DNA of 64,000 nt from Lachnospiraceae oral taxon 107 str. F0167 (GTDB taxonomy: Bacteria > Bacillota > Clostridia > Lachnospirales > Lachnospiraceae): NCBI GenBank assembly GCA_000209465.1, contig GL890583.1, positions 619,343 through 683,342 on the forward strand, given 5' to 3'. Shown piece by piece: positions 34,623 through 41,749 of the stretch. Made by a program: the position numbers and the translations under genes. Below the pieces are notes generated by a model. That model saw nothing but the letters and a program-made list of their open reading frames with translations, was not told where the DNA came from and did not search any database. The stretch's first letter is position 1. Each line of letters begins with the position of its first letter.

Positions 34623-35393
34623 TTATAACTTTTTAAAACCGTATATTGCGGCTCCAAGTGCTCCCATAAGTTGAGCATCCTTACTAAACACTATATCTAC
34701 ACCAAGCTCTTTACTCATAGCATTCCTCACACCCGAGTTTTTTGCCACTCCACCGCTCATGCACACTTCTTCAACTATACCTACTCGTTTAGCCAGGGCG
34801 GCAACCCTTACTGCAACAGATTTGCATATCCCTGCAACCAAATCAGGAATATTTCTTCCTGTAGCAAGCTGTGATATGACTTCCGATTCCGCAAAAACTG
34901 TACAAGTACTTGATATATTTGCCGGATTATCTGATTTTAAGGCTTCCACCTCCAAATCCTGTATATCAAGATTTAATATATTAGCCATTACATCAAGAAA
35001 TCTACCTGTCCCTGCCGCACATTTATCATTCATAACAAAATTTGTCATCTTACCGTTTGCTGCAAGAGATATTACCTTGGCATCCTGACCTCCGATATCA
35101 ATTACAGTTCTGACATTCGGGAACTCCTTATGTACACCTAATGCATGACATGTCAATTCACTAACCTTGTAATCCGCTACATCATAATTCATTCTTCCAT
35201 ATCCTGTAGCAACCACTACTTTAATGTCATTTAGTTCGAGTTTTGAAAAGTTTAGTACATTTTTTACAGCCTCTTCTACTCCTGCTGTTCCTACAGTTGC
35301 TATAACAATTGAAGATGCAACTATATTTTCTCCATCCTCCAATATTACCGCTTTGGATGTAGTTGAGCCTATATCAACACCCAATGTGTACAT
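34623..35393 (-). CDS. 2-hydroxyacyl-CoA dehydratase activator (ATPase)
   Basis: A 256-residue activator of the HgdC/FldI/HadI family, an ASKHA-fold ATPase beginning MYTLGVDIGSTTSKAVILED. The two cysteines that bridge the homodimeric [4Fe-4S] cluster are in DKCAAGTGRF and SSTCTVFAESE. It uses ATP to push one low-potential electron into the dehydratase. The start at 35393 is preferred over an upstream reading because AGGAGAG precedes it and the fold begins there. It is the first gene of the island, right behind a candidate operator. Confidence 0.92.
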   Translation of the reverse strand: MYTLGVDIGSTTSKAVILEDGENIVASSIVIATVGTAGVEEAVKNVLNFSKLELNDIKVVVATGYGRMNYDVADYKVSELTCHALGVHKEFPNVRTVIDIGGQDAKVISLAANGKMTNFVMNDKCAAGTGRFLDVMANILNLDIQDLEVEALKSDNPANISSTCTVFAESEVISQLATGRNIPDLVAGICKSVAVRVAALAKRVGIVEEVCMSGGVAKNSGVRNAMSKELGVDIVFSKDAQLMGALGAAIYGFKKL

Positions 35394-35702
35394 AATTCTC
35401 TCCTTTATATCTTGTCTACTAGTATACAAGTTACCGCAAAAAATAAGTATGTTAATAATATAACTAACATTTATGTAATTAGATTATCAATTATTATTCC
35501 ATTTGTAAATATGCATTTTAAACATATTTATATATTATTTTATGTTTATTTTTTATTTATTTTTCTATTTGAAATATTTTTTTGTTTATTTCGCATATTT
35601 ATAAGTAGTTTAAAAATAATATTATACTATATTATAAATAATATTACCGTAATATTTGTATTCTTTACCAATTTAGTATTATTTGTATTTTTCTACATCT
35701 AT
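35394..35702. other. AT-rich region between the GntR gene and the activator
   Basis: These 309 bases carry the operator at 35418-35431 and an AATATTA-CCG-TAATATT inverted repeat at 35640-35656. A possible minus-strand promoter TACTTA-N17-TATACT places its -10 inside the operator. No ORF is credible here. Confidence 0.5.
35418..35431. promoter_or_regulatory. Candidate GntR (FadR-type) operator before the activator gene
   Basis: ACTAGTATACAAGT differs by one base from the perfect palindrome at 29766-29779. It lies about 25 bases upstream of the activator start, over a possible -10 box, and 270 bases from the GntR gene, which makes that regulator the obvious candidate. Confidence 0.6.
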
Positions 35703-36395
35703 CTACTTTTTTGATATAAAATATTTCGGATATTGTTTTATTGCACTTTCATATATATCTGTAATAGTCTCAAGATGAATTGCCATACATTCCTGTGCCT
35801 TTTTTAAATCATTACTTTTTATTCCCTTTACTATATTCTTATGTTCCTCCACAAGTTCATGTATTCTATCCGCAAATTTAACATCAAAATTCCTCCACCT
35901 TGATATATGCAGCATGATATCACTAAGTATTATTACCAAAGCGTATCTATTAACACTGTCAATCATAGTTTTATGAAATTCACTGTCAAGTATTCCAAAT
36001 TTACGAGAATAAACTTTTTCATCAATATATTTTTCTTCTTCTTCTATATTTTTTTCAAGTTTTTCTACAAGCTCAAGTCTGGCAGATTCGTCAAGCTTGG
36101 TAAACATCTCATATATAACTTCTTTTTCCACTGCAGTTCTAAGCATCAATAAATCAGATATATAGTTTAAATCTATTTGAGTTACAAAAGTACCCCTTTG
36201 TGGCTTAACCTCAACAAATTTAAGCTGTGCCAGTTTTGTAAAAGCATTCCTGATTATAGATCTGGATACTCCATAGTCTATACACATTTGATTTTCACTT
36301 ATAAGCTGTCCCGGCTCCAACTCAAGTTTTATTATTCTCTTTAAAATACTCTTATATACTTCTTCCGCACTATATACTTTTTTTTCATTTATCAT
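35703..36395 (-). CDS. GntR-family regulator with FCD domain
   Basis: A 230-residue FadR-subfamily regulator. The winged HTH (about residues 8-75) has ELEPGQLISENQMCIDYGVSRSIIRNAF, and the C-terminal all-helical FCD domain binds a small carboxylate in relatives, often via a metal. It is the nearest regulator to the hydroxyacyl-CoA island and on the same strand. The ligand could be the pathway acid or its CoA ester. AAGGGA precedes the ATG. Confidence 0.88.
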   Translation of the reverse strand: MINEKKVYSAEEVYKSILKRIIKLELEPGQLISENQMCIDYGVSRSIIRNAFTKLAQLKFVEVKPQRGTFVTQIDLNYISDLLMLRTAVEKEVIYEMFTKLDESARLELVEKLEKNIEEEEKYIDEKVYSRKFGILDSEFHKTMIDSVNRYALVIILSDIMLHISRWRNFDVKFADRIHELVEEHKNIVKGIKSNDLKKAQECMAIHLETITDIYESAIKQYPKYFISKK

Positions 36396-36470
36396 ATTAT
36401 CTGTCCCTTAAATAAATTTTATCAAAATACTTTATAATAAAATTATACTACAAAAGAAATTATTTTTCTC

Positions 36471-36498
36471 AAATAAAAAAGAAAGACCTAAGTCTTTC
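36471..36498 (-). terminator. Terminator of the DUF5684-like gene
   Basis: GAAAGAC pairs with GTCTTTC (36481-36498); on the minus strand TTTTTTATTT follows. It lies just past the stop at 36513. Confidence 0.75.
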
Positions 36499-36512
36499 TC
36501 TTTTACTATTTA

Positions 36513-36977
36513 TTAATACTTTTCTCCACTTACACTATAAGCATTTCCCTGATACTGGTATTCTCCATATCCCAATATAATCTCAAATACAAATGGTGCA
36601 AGTAACAATCCTATCGCAAAGCCCAAATCTTGACCGAATGCCTTTGCTTTCCAATAGCAAAATCTTCCTCTTGCAACCCAATAAAATATGAATGAAGCTG
36701 CACTTACCAGCCAGAGTAATCCTCCGATAAATCCTCCGATACCTGATATCGCCCCTATGATTCTTGAACCTAGGAATATACAACAAAGATATATAATATA
36801 TTTCTGATCCCAGGTTTTTTCTGCATACAAGTAATCATTGTACAAAGGGATAATTGCTCTCCACCCCTCAATGTTCATCTTCTCAAAGACTTTATACATT
36901 CCTATGACAGATAAAACATAGAAAATAAATGCAAAACAACCAAAAACAGTACTAACTATGCCATTTAATAAAGCCAT
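36513..36977 (-). CDS. DUF5684-like membrane protein
   Basis: A 154-residue protein with about four membrane helices. The stretch EGWRAIIPLYNDYLYAEKTW after the first helix is typical of DUF5684 proteins, which are common in Firmicutes and functionally uncharacterised. It is monocistronic, between the GntR gene and the dihydrouridine synthase gene, with its own terminator. Confidence 0.7.
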   Translation of the reverse strand: MALLNGIVSTVFGCFAFIFYVLSVIGMYKVFEKMNIEGWRAIIPLYNDYLYAEKTWDQKYIIYLCCIFLGSRIIGAISGIGGFIGGLLWLVSAASFIFYWVARGRFCYWKAKAFGQDLGFAIGLLLAPFVFEIILGYGEYQYQGNAYSVSGEKY

Positions 36978-37158
36978 AAACCTACCTCCCGGAAAATTTT
37001 TGATATTGCCAAAATATTTTAAAATTTTATCAATACTTATTAAAGTATATAGTAAATTTTATCATTACGCAATGATTTTATATATGAAACTTCTTACTTT
37101 TTTATAAAGTCTAATTAATCAATATATGCCTGCAACTCTTTATTACTTTTATACCGCC

Positions 37159-38094
37159 CTATACATTTTTAAGTTCGGCAATTATATTATTATAATCTTT
37201 TACAGCATTTGATTTTCTAATCTTTTTTAATACTTTGGAGTATTTTTCTTCTTCACACAATATCAATCCCCAAATTTCTTTCAGCTTAAACAATGTATTT
37301 CTTTCTCCGAAATCAAGTGATAAATATTCGTCTCTTATATCATTCACAAAATCTATTGTTTTACTTAAATCAAAAATTTTGTTGTCGCTTTTTATAGATT
37401 CCGCCAATAAAGGATTTCTTACCAATCCCCTGCCGACCATAATTCCATCCGCTATATTATTCTTTAAATTTTCCTTTAATTTAATATAGTCATTTAATGT
37501 ATTTATATCCCCATTATATATAAGTTTTGTGTTTAACCTGCCTCCGGCATCTAAAAATGCCGGTAAATACACATTATTCTTATAAAAATCACTTCTAAGC
37601 CTTGGATGTATTATTATTTCATTAAAATCATATTTTTTATAAACTTTCAACAACTCATCCCACTCATCATAATCACAAAAGCCTATTCTTGTCTTTATGG
37701 AAATCTTTATATTCTTTCTTTTTTCAAATATAGCATAAAAAAATTTATCAAGAGAATCTATATCCTGTAAAAAACCCGAACCTCTTTTTTTTGATGTCAC
37801 TGTTGCGGACGGACAACCAAGGTTTATATTAAATTCGCTATATCCCATCTGCTTTATTTCATCCGTAAGTTTCAAAAATTCTTCTGCATTATTTAAAAGG
37901 ACCTGTGGAACAAGATATTGCCCCTTGTTATATTCACGATTTAGTTCCATTAATTCTGATTTTGAAAATCCCTTTTTCATATGTGGTGTAATGAAAGGAG
38001 TAAAAAACTTATCCACTCCTTTGAAATGTTTTATATAGACTTTCCTAAAAACATAATTTGTTACACCCTCCATCGGTGCCATGTATATATCCAT
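37159..38094 (-). CDS. tRNA-dihydrouridine synthase
   Basis: A 311-residue Dus flavoenzyme that reduces uridine to dihydrouridine in the tRNA D-loop. It begins MDIYMAPMEGVTNYVFR, with the catalytic cysteine in NLGCPSATV, FMN contacts in the central barrel and GIMVGRGLVRNPLL toward the end. Which Dus class (A, B or C) is uncertain from sequence alone. It stands downstream of the DUF4353 remnant and its terminator. Confidence 0.9.
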   Translation of the reverse strand: MDIYMAPMEGVTNYVFRKVYIKHFKGVDKFFTPFITPHMKKGFSKSELMELNREYNKGQYLVPQVLLNNAEEFLKLTDEIKQMGYSEFNINLGCPSATVTSKKRGSGFLQDIDSLDKFFYAIFEKRKNIKISIKTRIGFCDYDEWDELLKVYKKYDFNEIIIHPRLRSDFYKNNVYLPAFLDAGGRLNTKLIYNGDINTLNDYIKLKENLKNNIADGIMVGRGLVRNPLLAESIKSDNKIFDLSKTIDFVNDIRDEYLSLDFGERNTLFKLKEIWGLILCEEEKYSKVLKKIRKSNAVKDYNNIIAELKNV

Positions 38095-38105
38095 AAATCT
38101 CCTAA

Positions 38106-38141
38106 TCTAAAAAACATGGAAGGTTTAAATTCCTTCCATGT
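38106..38141 (-). terminator. Terminator between the DUF4353 remnant and the dus gene
   Basis: ACATGGAAGG (38114-38123) pairs with CCTTCCATGT (38132-38141). On the minus strand six T follow. Confidence 0.8.
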
Positions 38142-38190
38142 AAGTTTATCATCTTGTATAAATTTATCAAATGTATTTTTGCTTTGAAAT

Positions 38191-38616
38191 CTAATTATCA
38201 TCCGACTTATTAGATTCTCCATTCGGTGACTGAGGCATTTCAATTTCATTACCGTTTGCATCGTTAGGCTTTTGTGGCGGCTGTCCACTTGGAGGATTTC
38301 CACCGATTCCGTCAGGTGCACCCATGCCGCCGGCACTTTGACCAATGGTATTTTCACCTGCAGCTATATTTATCTCTTCACTGTTATCTCCGGCACTTAC
38401 CGTATATGTCTCTCCTGTTATAAGCTTATCTGATGAGATAATCGCAAAGCTGAACTCTCTTTCTGCAGTGTAACTTAATACAACATTTCCATCCTTATCC
38501 GCTACCTTTATTTCACTACCTGCAGAAACGGTATTTGAATAATACACTGTTATAAAGTTTTGTGTAGAGCTGCCGTCAAATGTCTGTGACATTTCCTGTA
38601 CACCTGTACTTACTTA
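38191..38616 (-). pseudogene. C-terminal remnant of a DUF4353 carbohydrate-binding surface protein
   Basis: About 140 codons read like the C-terminal end of Lachnospiraceae DUF4353 proteins (SSTQNFITVYYS, then DKDGNVVLSYTAEREFS, then TGETYTVSAG), ending in a Pro/Gly/Asn-rich tail. The frame is open only back to a TAA near 38617. There is no signal peptide or N-terminal domain, although an ATG at 38592 gives a 133-residue ORF. It most likely lost its 5' part. Confidence 0.6.
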
Positions 38617-38690
38617 TGTTTTGTATTATCGTTTAAATATATGTTTAAAATGTGTATGTAAGGTGTAAAATTTGTGTTTTTATTGCATAT

Positions 38691-38722
38691 AAAAAGCGAA
38701 TAGGCACTAAACCTATCCGCTT
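38691..38722 (-). terminator. Terminator of the choline-binding-repeat gene
   Basis: AAGCGAATAGG (38694-38704) pairs with CCTATCCGCTT (38712-38722) with one mismatch. TTTTT follows on the minus strand. Confidence 0.75.
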
Positions 38723-38741
38723 CCTTAATTTACATATATGA

Positions 38742-39311
38742 TTATCTTTCTACAAAAACACCGTTATTGTCTACATAGTATCCGTCAGGAGTTGTTGCAT
38801 TGTACCACATAGCACCTGTGCTATCGAAGTAGTACCACTTACGAGTGTTCTCTGTAAGTAGCCAACCTGTGTTCATATGTCCGTCATCATGTAAATAATA
38901 CCAGTTATTATTGATAAATCTCCATGATGTAAGCATATAACCCTCTGCATCGAAATAATACCACTTAGAATCCTTGTTTACCCAAGTATTCTTTGCATAA
39001 TTTCCTGCACCATAGTTAAGCCACCAACCCTTGGCATCCTTAACCCATGTACCTGCAGAAGAACTTGCTACAGAATTTCTTGATGATCTGCCGGAAGAGC
39101 CTGAACCACCGCCTGATCCACCTGAACCACCACCTGATCTTCTTGAATTCGATGGTGTAGATGGTGTTGCTGTAGACGGTGTTGCAGTTCTTGTAGTACC
39201 GGCAGTTGTAGCCGATGGTGTTATTATCTGTGACGGAGCGGCACTAGCTGCAAATACTGTACCTGCAGTTAAACCTATTCCTAATGTAAGTGTTGTCAAT
39301 ATACGTTTCAT
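38742..39311 (-). CDS. Secreted choline-binding-repeat protein with Gly/Ser linker
   Basis: A 189-residue secreted protein: signal peptide (KRILTTLTLGIGLTAGTVFA with cleavage near ASAA), a Thr/Pro/Ser-rich stretch, then a strikingly regular Gly/Ser linker (RRSGGGSGGSGGGSGSSGR, about residues 57-75), then four to five cell-wall-binding repeats (WYYFDAEGYM, WYYLHDDGHM, WYYFDSTGAM). No enzyme domain is present, so it is a wall-bound surface protein of unknown purpose. The repeats resemble those of the GH19 protein at 12.7-13.7 kb. It has its own terminator. Confidence 0.8.
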   Translation of the reverse strand: MKRILTTLTLGIGLTAGTVFAASAAPSQIITPSATTAGTTRTATPSTATPSTPSNSRRSGGGSGGSGGGSGSSGRSSRNSVASSSAGTWVKDAKGWWLNYGAGNYAKNTWVNKDSKWYYFDAEGYMLTSWRFINNNWYYLHDDGHMNTGWLLTENTRKWYYFDSTGAMWYNATTPDGYYVDNNGVFVER

Positions 39312-39504
39312 ATATCCCTCCCATTATTTTATTTCTTTGATGAACATTTAGGATAATAACACTATTTTTAAAACAAAGCAATGCCGTTTACCTTTCTAAT
39401 TTTTTACAACTTTCTTACAATCTTAAATGTAATTTAAGATACAAAAATTTTCATTACAACTAATAATTAACATTTGTACATTATTTCATTTAATCAGTTT
39501 ATAT

Positions 39505-39526
39505 AAAAAGAGGGAGGTCATCCCTC
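39505..39526 (-). terminator. Terminator of uxuA
   Basis: GAGGGA (39510-39515) pairs with TCCCTC (39521-39526). On the minus strand TTTTTAT follows. Confidence 0.7.
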
Positions 39527-39538
39527 ACTTAAAGTTGT

Positions 39539-40606
39539 CTATCTTCTATCAAATTTTTCTAAAGCATCCCAAACACCTAGTATATACATCACACCAAGTG
39601 CTCTATCATACAAACCATATCCCGGTCTACACTGCTCATCCCATATATGTCTTCCGTGGTCAGGGCGTACATAACCTGTATATCCACAGTCATGATATGC
39701 TTTAATAATATCAAGGATTCCGACATCTCCGTCACAATCTCTATGTGACACCTCTGAGAAATCTCCCCCTTCATAATGCTTTACATTTCTGATATGTGCA
39801 AAGTATATTCTGTCACTATGCTTTCTAACTATATTTGCAACCCTGTTATGCTCATTTGCCCCAAGTGAGCCTGAGCAGAGTGTAAGTCCGGAATACGGAT
39901 TGTCTACAAGTTTCAAAAATTTGTCAATAGCTTCCTCATCAACCAAAAGTCTTGGAAGTCCGAATATATCCCATGGCGGATCGTCCTGATGTATAGCCAT
40001 CTTAATATTGCATTCTTCACAAGTAGGCATAATAGCCTCTAAGAAATACTTTAAATTCTCCCAGAGTTTTTCTTTTGTAACAGGTTTATATGCCTCAAAA
40101 AGCTCCTTTAAACGCTCAAGTCTCTCCGGCTCCCATCCCGGCATTGTATATCCCTTTGAACCTTCTATAATATATTTTGCCATCTCAATAGGATCTTCTC
40201 TGATAACTTTTTTCTCATAAAAAAGAGCATTTGATCCATCCGGAAGTTCATGGTGCAAATCTGTTCTTGTCCAGTCAAATACAGGCATAAAGTTGTAACA
40301 TACCACCTTTACACCAAACTTTGCAAGATTCTTAAGAGTTGTTTTATAGTTTTCTATCAAAGCATCTCTTGTCGGTAATCCTATCTTTATATCATCGTGA
40401 ACATTCACAGATTCAACAACATCCATATTAAAACCATATGGCTCAAGTTGCTTTCTGACCTCTTCTATTTCGCTTACTTCCCAAACCTCTCCTGCAGCCT
40501 TGTTATGTAATGCCCAGACAATACCTTCAACACCCGGTATCTGCTTGATTTGCTTTAAGGTAACGGAGTCGTTTCCTTCTCCATACCAGCGCCAAGTCAT
40601 TTGCAT
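39539..40606 (-). CDS. uxuA: Mannonate dehydratase
   Basis: A 355-residue UxuA that converts D-mannonate to 2-keto-3-deoxygluconate in glucuronate breakdown. It begins MQMTWRWYGEGNDSVTL. Metal-site residues are seen in IHQDDPPW, CSGSLGAN, FAHIRNV and RPDHGR. The fructuronate reductase gene of the same pathway lies 1.1 kb upstream on the same strand; a toxin-antitoxin pair sits between them. Confidence 0.95.
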   Translation of the reverse strand: MQMTWRWYGEGNDSVTLKQIKQIPGVEGIVWALHNKAAGEVWEVSEIEEVRKQLEPYGFNMDVVESVNVHDDIKIGLPTRDALIENYKTTLKNLAKFGVKVVCYNFMPVFDWTRTDLHHELPDGSNALFYEKKVIREDPIEMAKYIIEGSKGYTMPGWEPERLERLKELFEAYKPVTKEKLWENLKYFLEAIMPTCEECNIKMAIHQDDPPWDIFGLPRLLVDEEAIDKFLKLVDNPYSGLTLCSGSLGANEHNRVANIVRKHSDRIYFAHIRNVKHYEGGDFSEVSHRDCDGDVGILDIIKAYHDCGYTGYVRPDHGRHIWDEQCRPGYGLYDRALGVMYILGVWDALEKFDRR

Positions 40607-40866
40607 AAATTTCTCCTTACTGTAATTGTTTTATTTAAGTTAAATATTTACATAAACTTTAATAATTAATCCTCAACCCCCTTGAAATACAAGGCTTTCA
40701 GAGGGTGGTTTTGACAAAACACAGGGAATATACCTTTTTCTTCAAAATTGCCCTTTAACTGTGTAACAAATAAAAAGTACAAAATCACGATTGTTTCATC
40801 ACTAACGCCTTACGATGAAAAACATCCTGTTTTTTCAGACTGTCTTTTCGTTCTCCTATTGAGTTG

Positions 40867-41169
40867 TTATAAATTGCTCGGTGTGTATCTAACTGTTATG
40901 ATATAGACTTCCTTCTTTTCTTTCAAAACACGGTAAATGATGGTGTAATTTTTATGGAACAGCTGCCTGTATCCTCGATTTGCATAAGCTCCTATACATC
41001 GAATTGCTCCACGCTCCGGCAAGGTTTCTAAACTGAAAATAGTATTTTCAAGTTCATCAATCATTTTAGAAGCTGTAGTAGGCTCCAACAGAGTATCTGC
41101 GATATAGGTGTAGATTCCATCTAAGTCCCGGTAAGCACGAGGATATAGCTTTACAAGGTATTTATCCAA
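40867..41169 (-). CDS. ParE/RelE-family toxin
   Basis: A 100-residue toxin of the RelE/ParE superfamily: YPRAYRDLDGIYTYIAD at the N-terminus, LPERGAIRCIG in the middle and YTIIYRVLKEKKEVYIITVRY at the C-terminus, the conserved beta-sheet core. Whether it is a gyrase poison or an mRNA cleaver is not clear. It overlaps the antitoxin gene by eight bases. The pair lies between uxuB and uxuA. Confidence 0.88.
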   Translation of the reverse strand: MDKYLVKLYPRAYRDLDGIYTYIADTLLEPTTASKMIDELENTIFSLETLPERGAIRCIGAYANRGYRQLFHKNYTIIYRVLKEKKEVYIITVRYTPSNL

Positions 41170-41425
41170 AATGCTTTCTCCTTAAAGATAAAAGAGCATC
41201 ACGTGCATCCAGAAGCTCACCGCCTGTAACAAGTTCTCTTTCCGCTTCATTTATTGCAGCATCTGTCTGTACTGTTTCAAGCATTTCTTCGTATGCTTCA
41301 ATGCTCATTACAACCAAATCTCCATAACCGTTTTTTGTGATAAAAAGGGGTTCATTTTTTGCATGGCAAAGTTCCGATATTTCTGTGGTATTTCTTAAAT
41401 CTGTAATCGGTCTGATTTGTGGCAT
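41162..41425 (-). CDS. Phd/YefM-family antitoxin
   Basis: An 87-residue antitoxin with the Phd/YefM-type N-terminus IRPITDLRNTTEISELCHAKNEPLFITKNGYGDLVVMSIEAYEE, which binds DNA, and a C-terminal tail likely to wrap the toxin. It is first in the operon, with a strong promoter and an inverted repeat over its -10 region consistent with autoregulation. GGAGGC precedes the ATG. Confidence 0.88.
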   Translation of the reverse strand: MPQIRPITDLRNTTEISELCHAKNEPLFITKNGYGDLVVMSIEAYEEMLETVQTDAAINEAERELVTGGELLDARDALLSLRRKHFG

Positions 41426-41444
41426 GGTATTTGCCTCCTTTCTT

Positions 41445-41473
41445 TGTACATAATTATAGCAAAATTATATACA
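41445..41473. promoter_or_regulatory. Candidate autoregulatory operator of the toxin-antitoxin pair
   Basis: An imperfect 29-bp inverted repeat (TGTACATAATT and AATTATATACA arms) is centred on the -10 box of the antitoxin promoter, the usual place for Phd/YefM binding. Confidence 0.55.
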
Positions 41474-41481
41474 AATCACAA
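41453..41481 (-). promoter_or_regulatory. Promoter of the toxin-antitoxin operon
   Basis: On the minus strand TTGTGA (41481-41476) and a perfect TATAAT (41458-41453) are 17 bases apart, about 28 bases before the antitoxin ATG. Confidence 0.8.
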
Positions 41482-41708
41482 GTCTTATACTCTTTTTTAT
41501 GCAACTCCGTCTTACTCTATTTATTCTAATATCCTTTCTGCTTTCGTAGAGGGTTTGGGACACTTCCAAACAGGCAATTTTCAGACAAGCACGAATCGTG
41601 CAATAGGCTGAAAATACGGAAAGGCTACCTCTTTCCTATGCTTGCTATTCCACTTATCCCTTAATCTCTACAACAACGGAAATTCACGTTTTGCCAAAGA
41701 TTGCAAAG

Positions 41709-41740
41709 AAAAACGCTGCAATTTATATAACAGCAACGTT
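41709..41740 (-). terminator. Terminator of uxuB
   Basis: AACGCTGC (41712-41719) pairs with GCAACGTT (41733-41740) with one G-T pair. On the minus strand TTTTTC follows. Confidence 0.65.
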
Positions 41741-41749
41741 TATTTTATT

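Larger units (their letters stand above)
41426..41749. other. Hairpin-rich region between the antitoxin gene and uxuB
   Basis: These 324 bases hold the antitoxin promoter, a nested inverted repeat at 41578-41614 (TTTTCAG/CTGAAAA around GCACG-AAT-CGTGC), a GGAAAG/CTTTCC hairpin near 41618-41636 and the uxuB terminator. No ORF is credible. Confidence 0.5.

Noticed and set aside
39031-39351. Plus-strand 106-codon ORF rich in Glu-Pro-Asp
   Set aside because: It is the antisense shadow of the Gly/Ser linker and Thr/Pro region of the choline-binding-repeat gene; the low-complexity composition explains it and there is no SD.
41576-41590. CodY-box-like sequence AATTTTCAGACAAGC
   Set aside because: It matches 12 of 15 consensus positions but is part of a nested inverted repeat and is not placed upstream of a typical CodY target.
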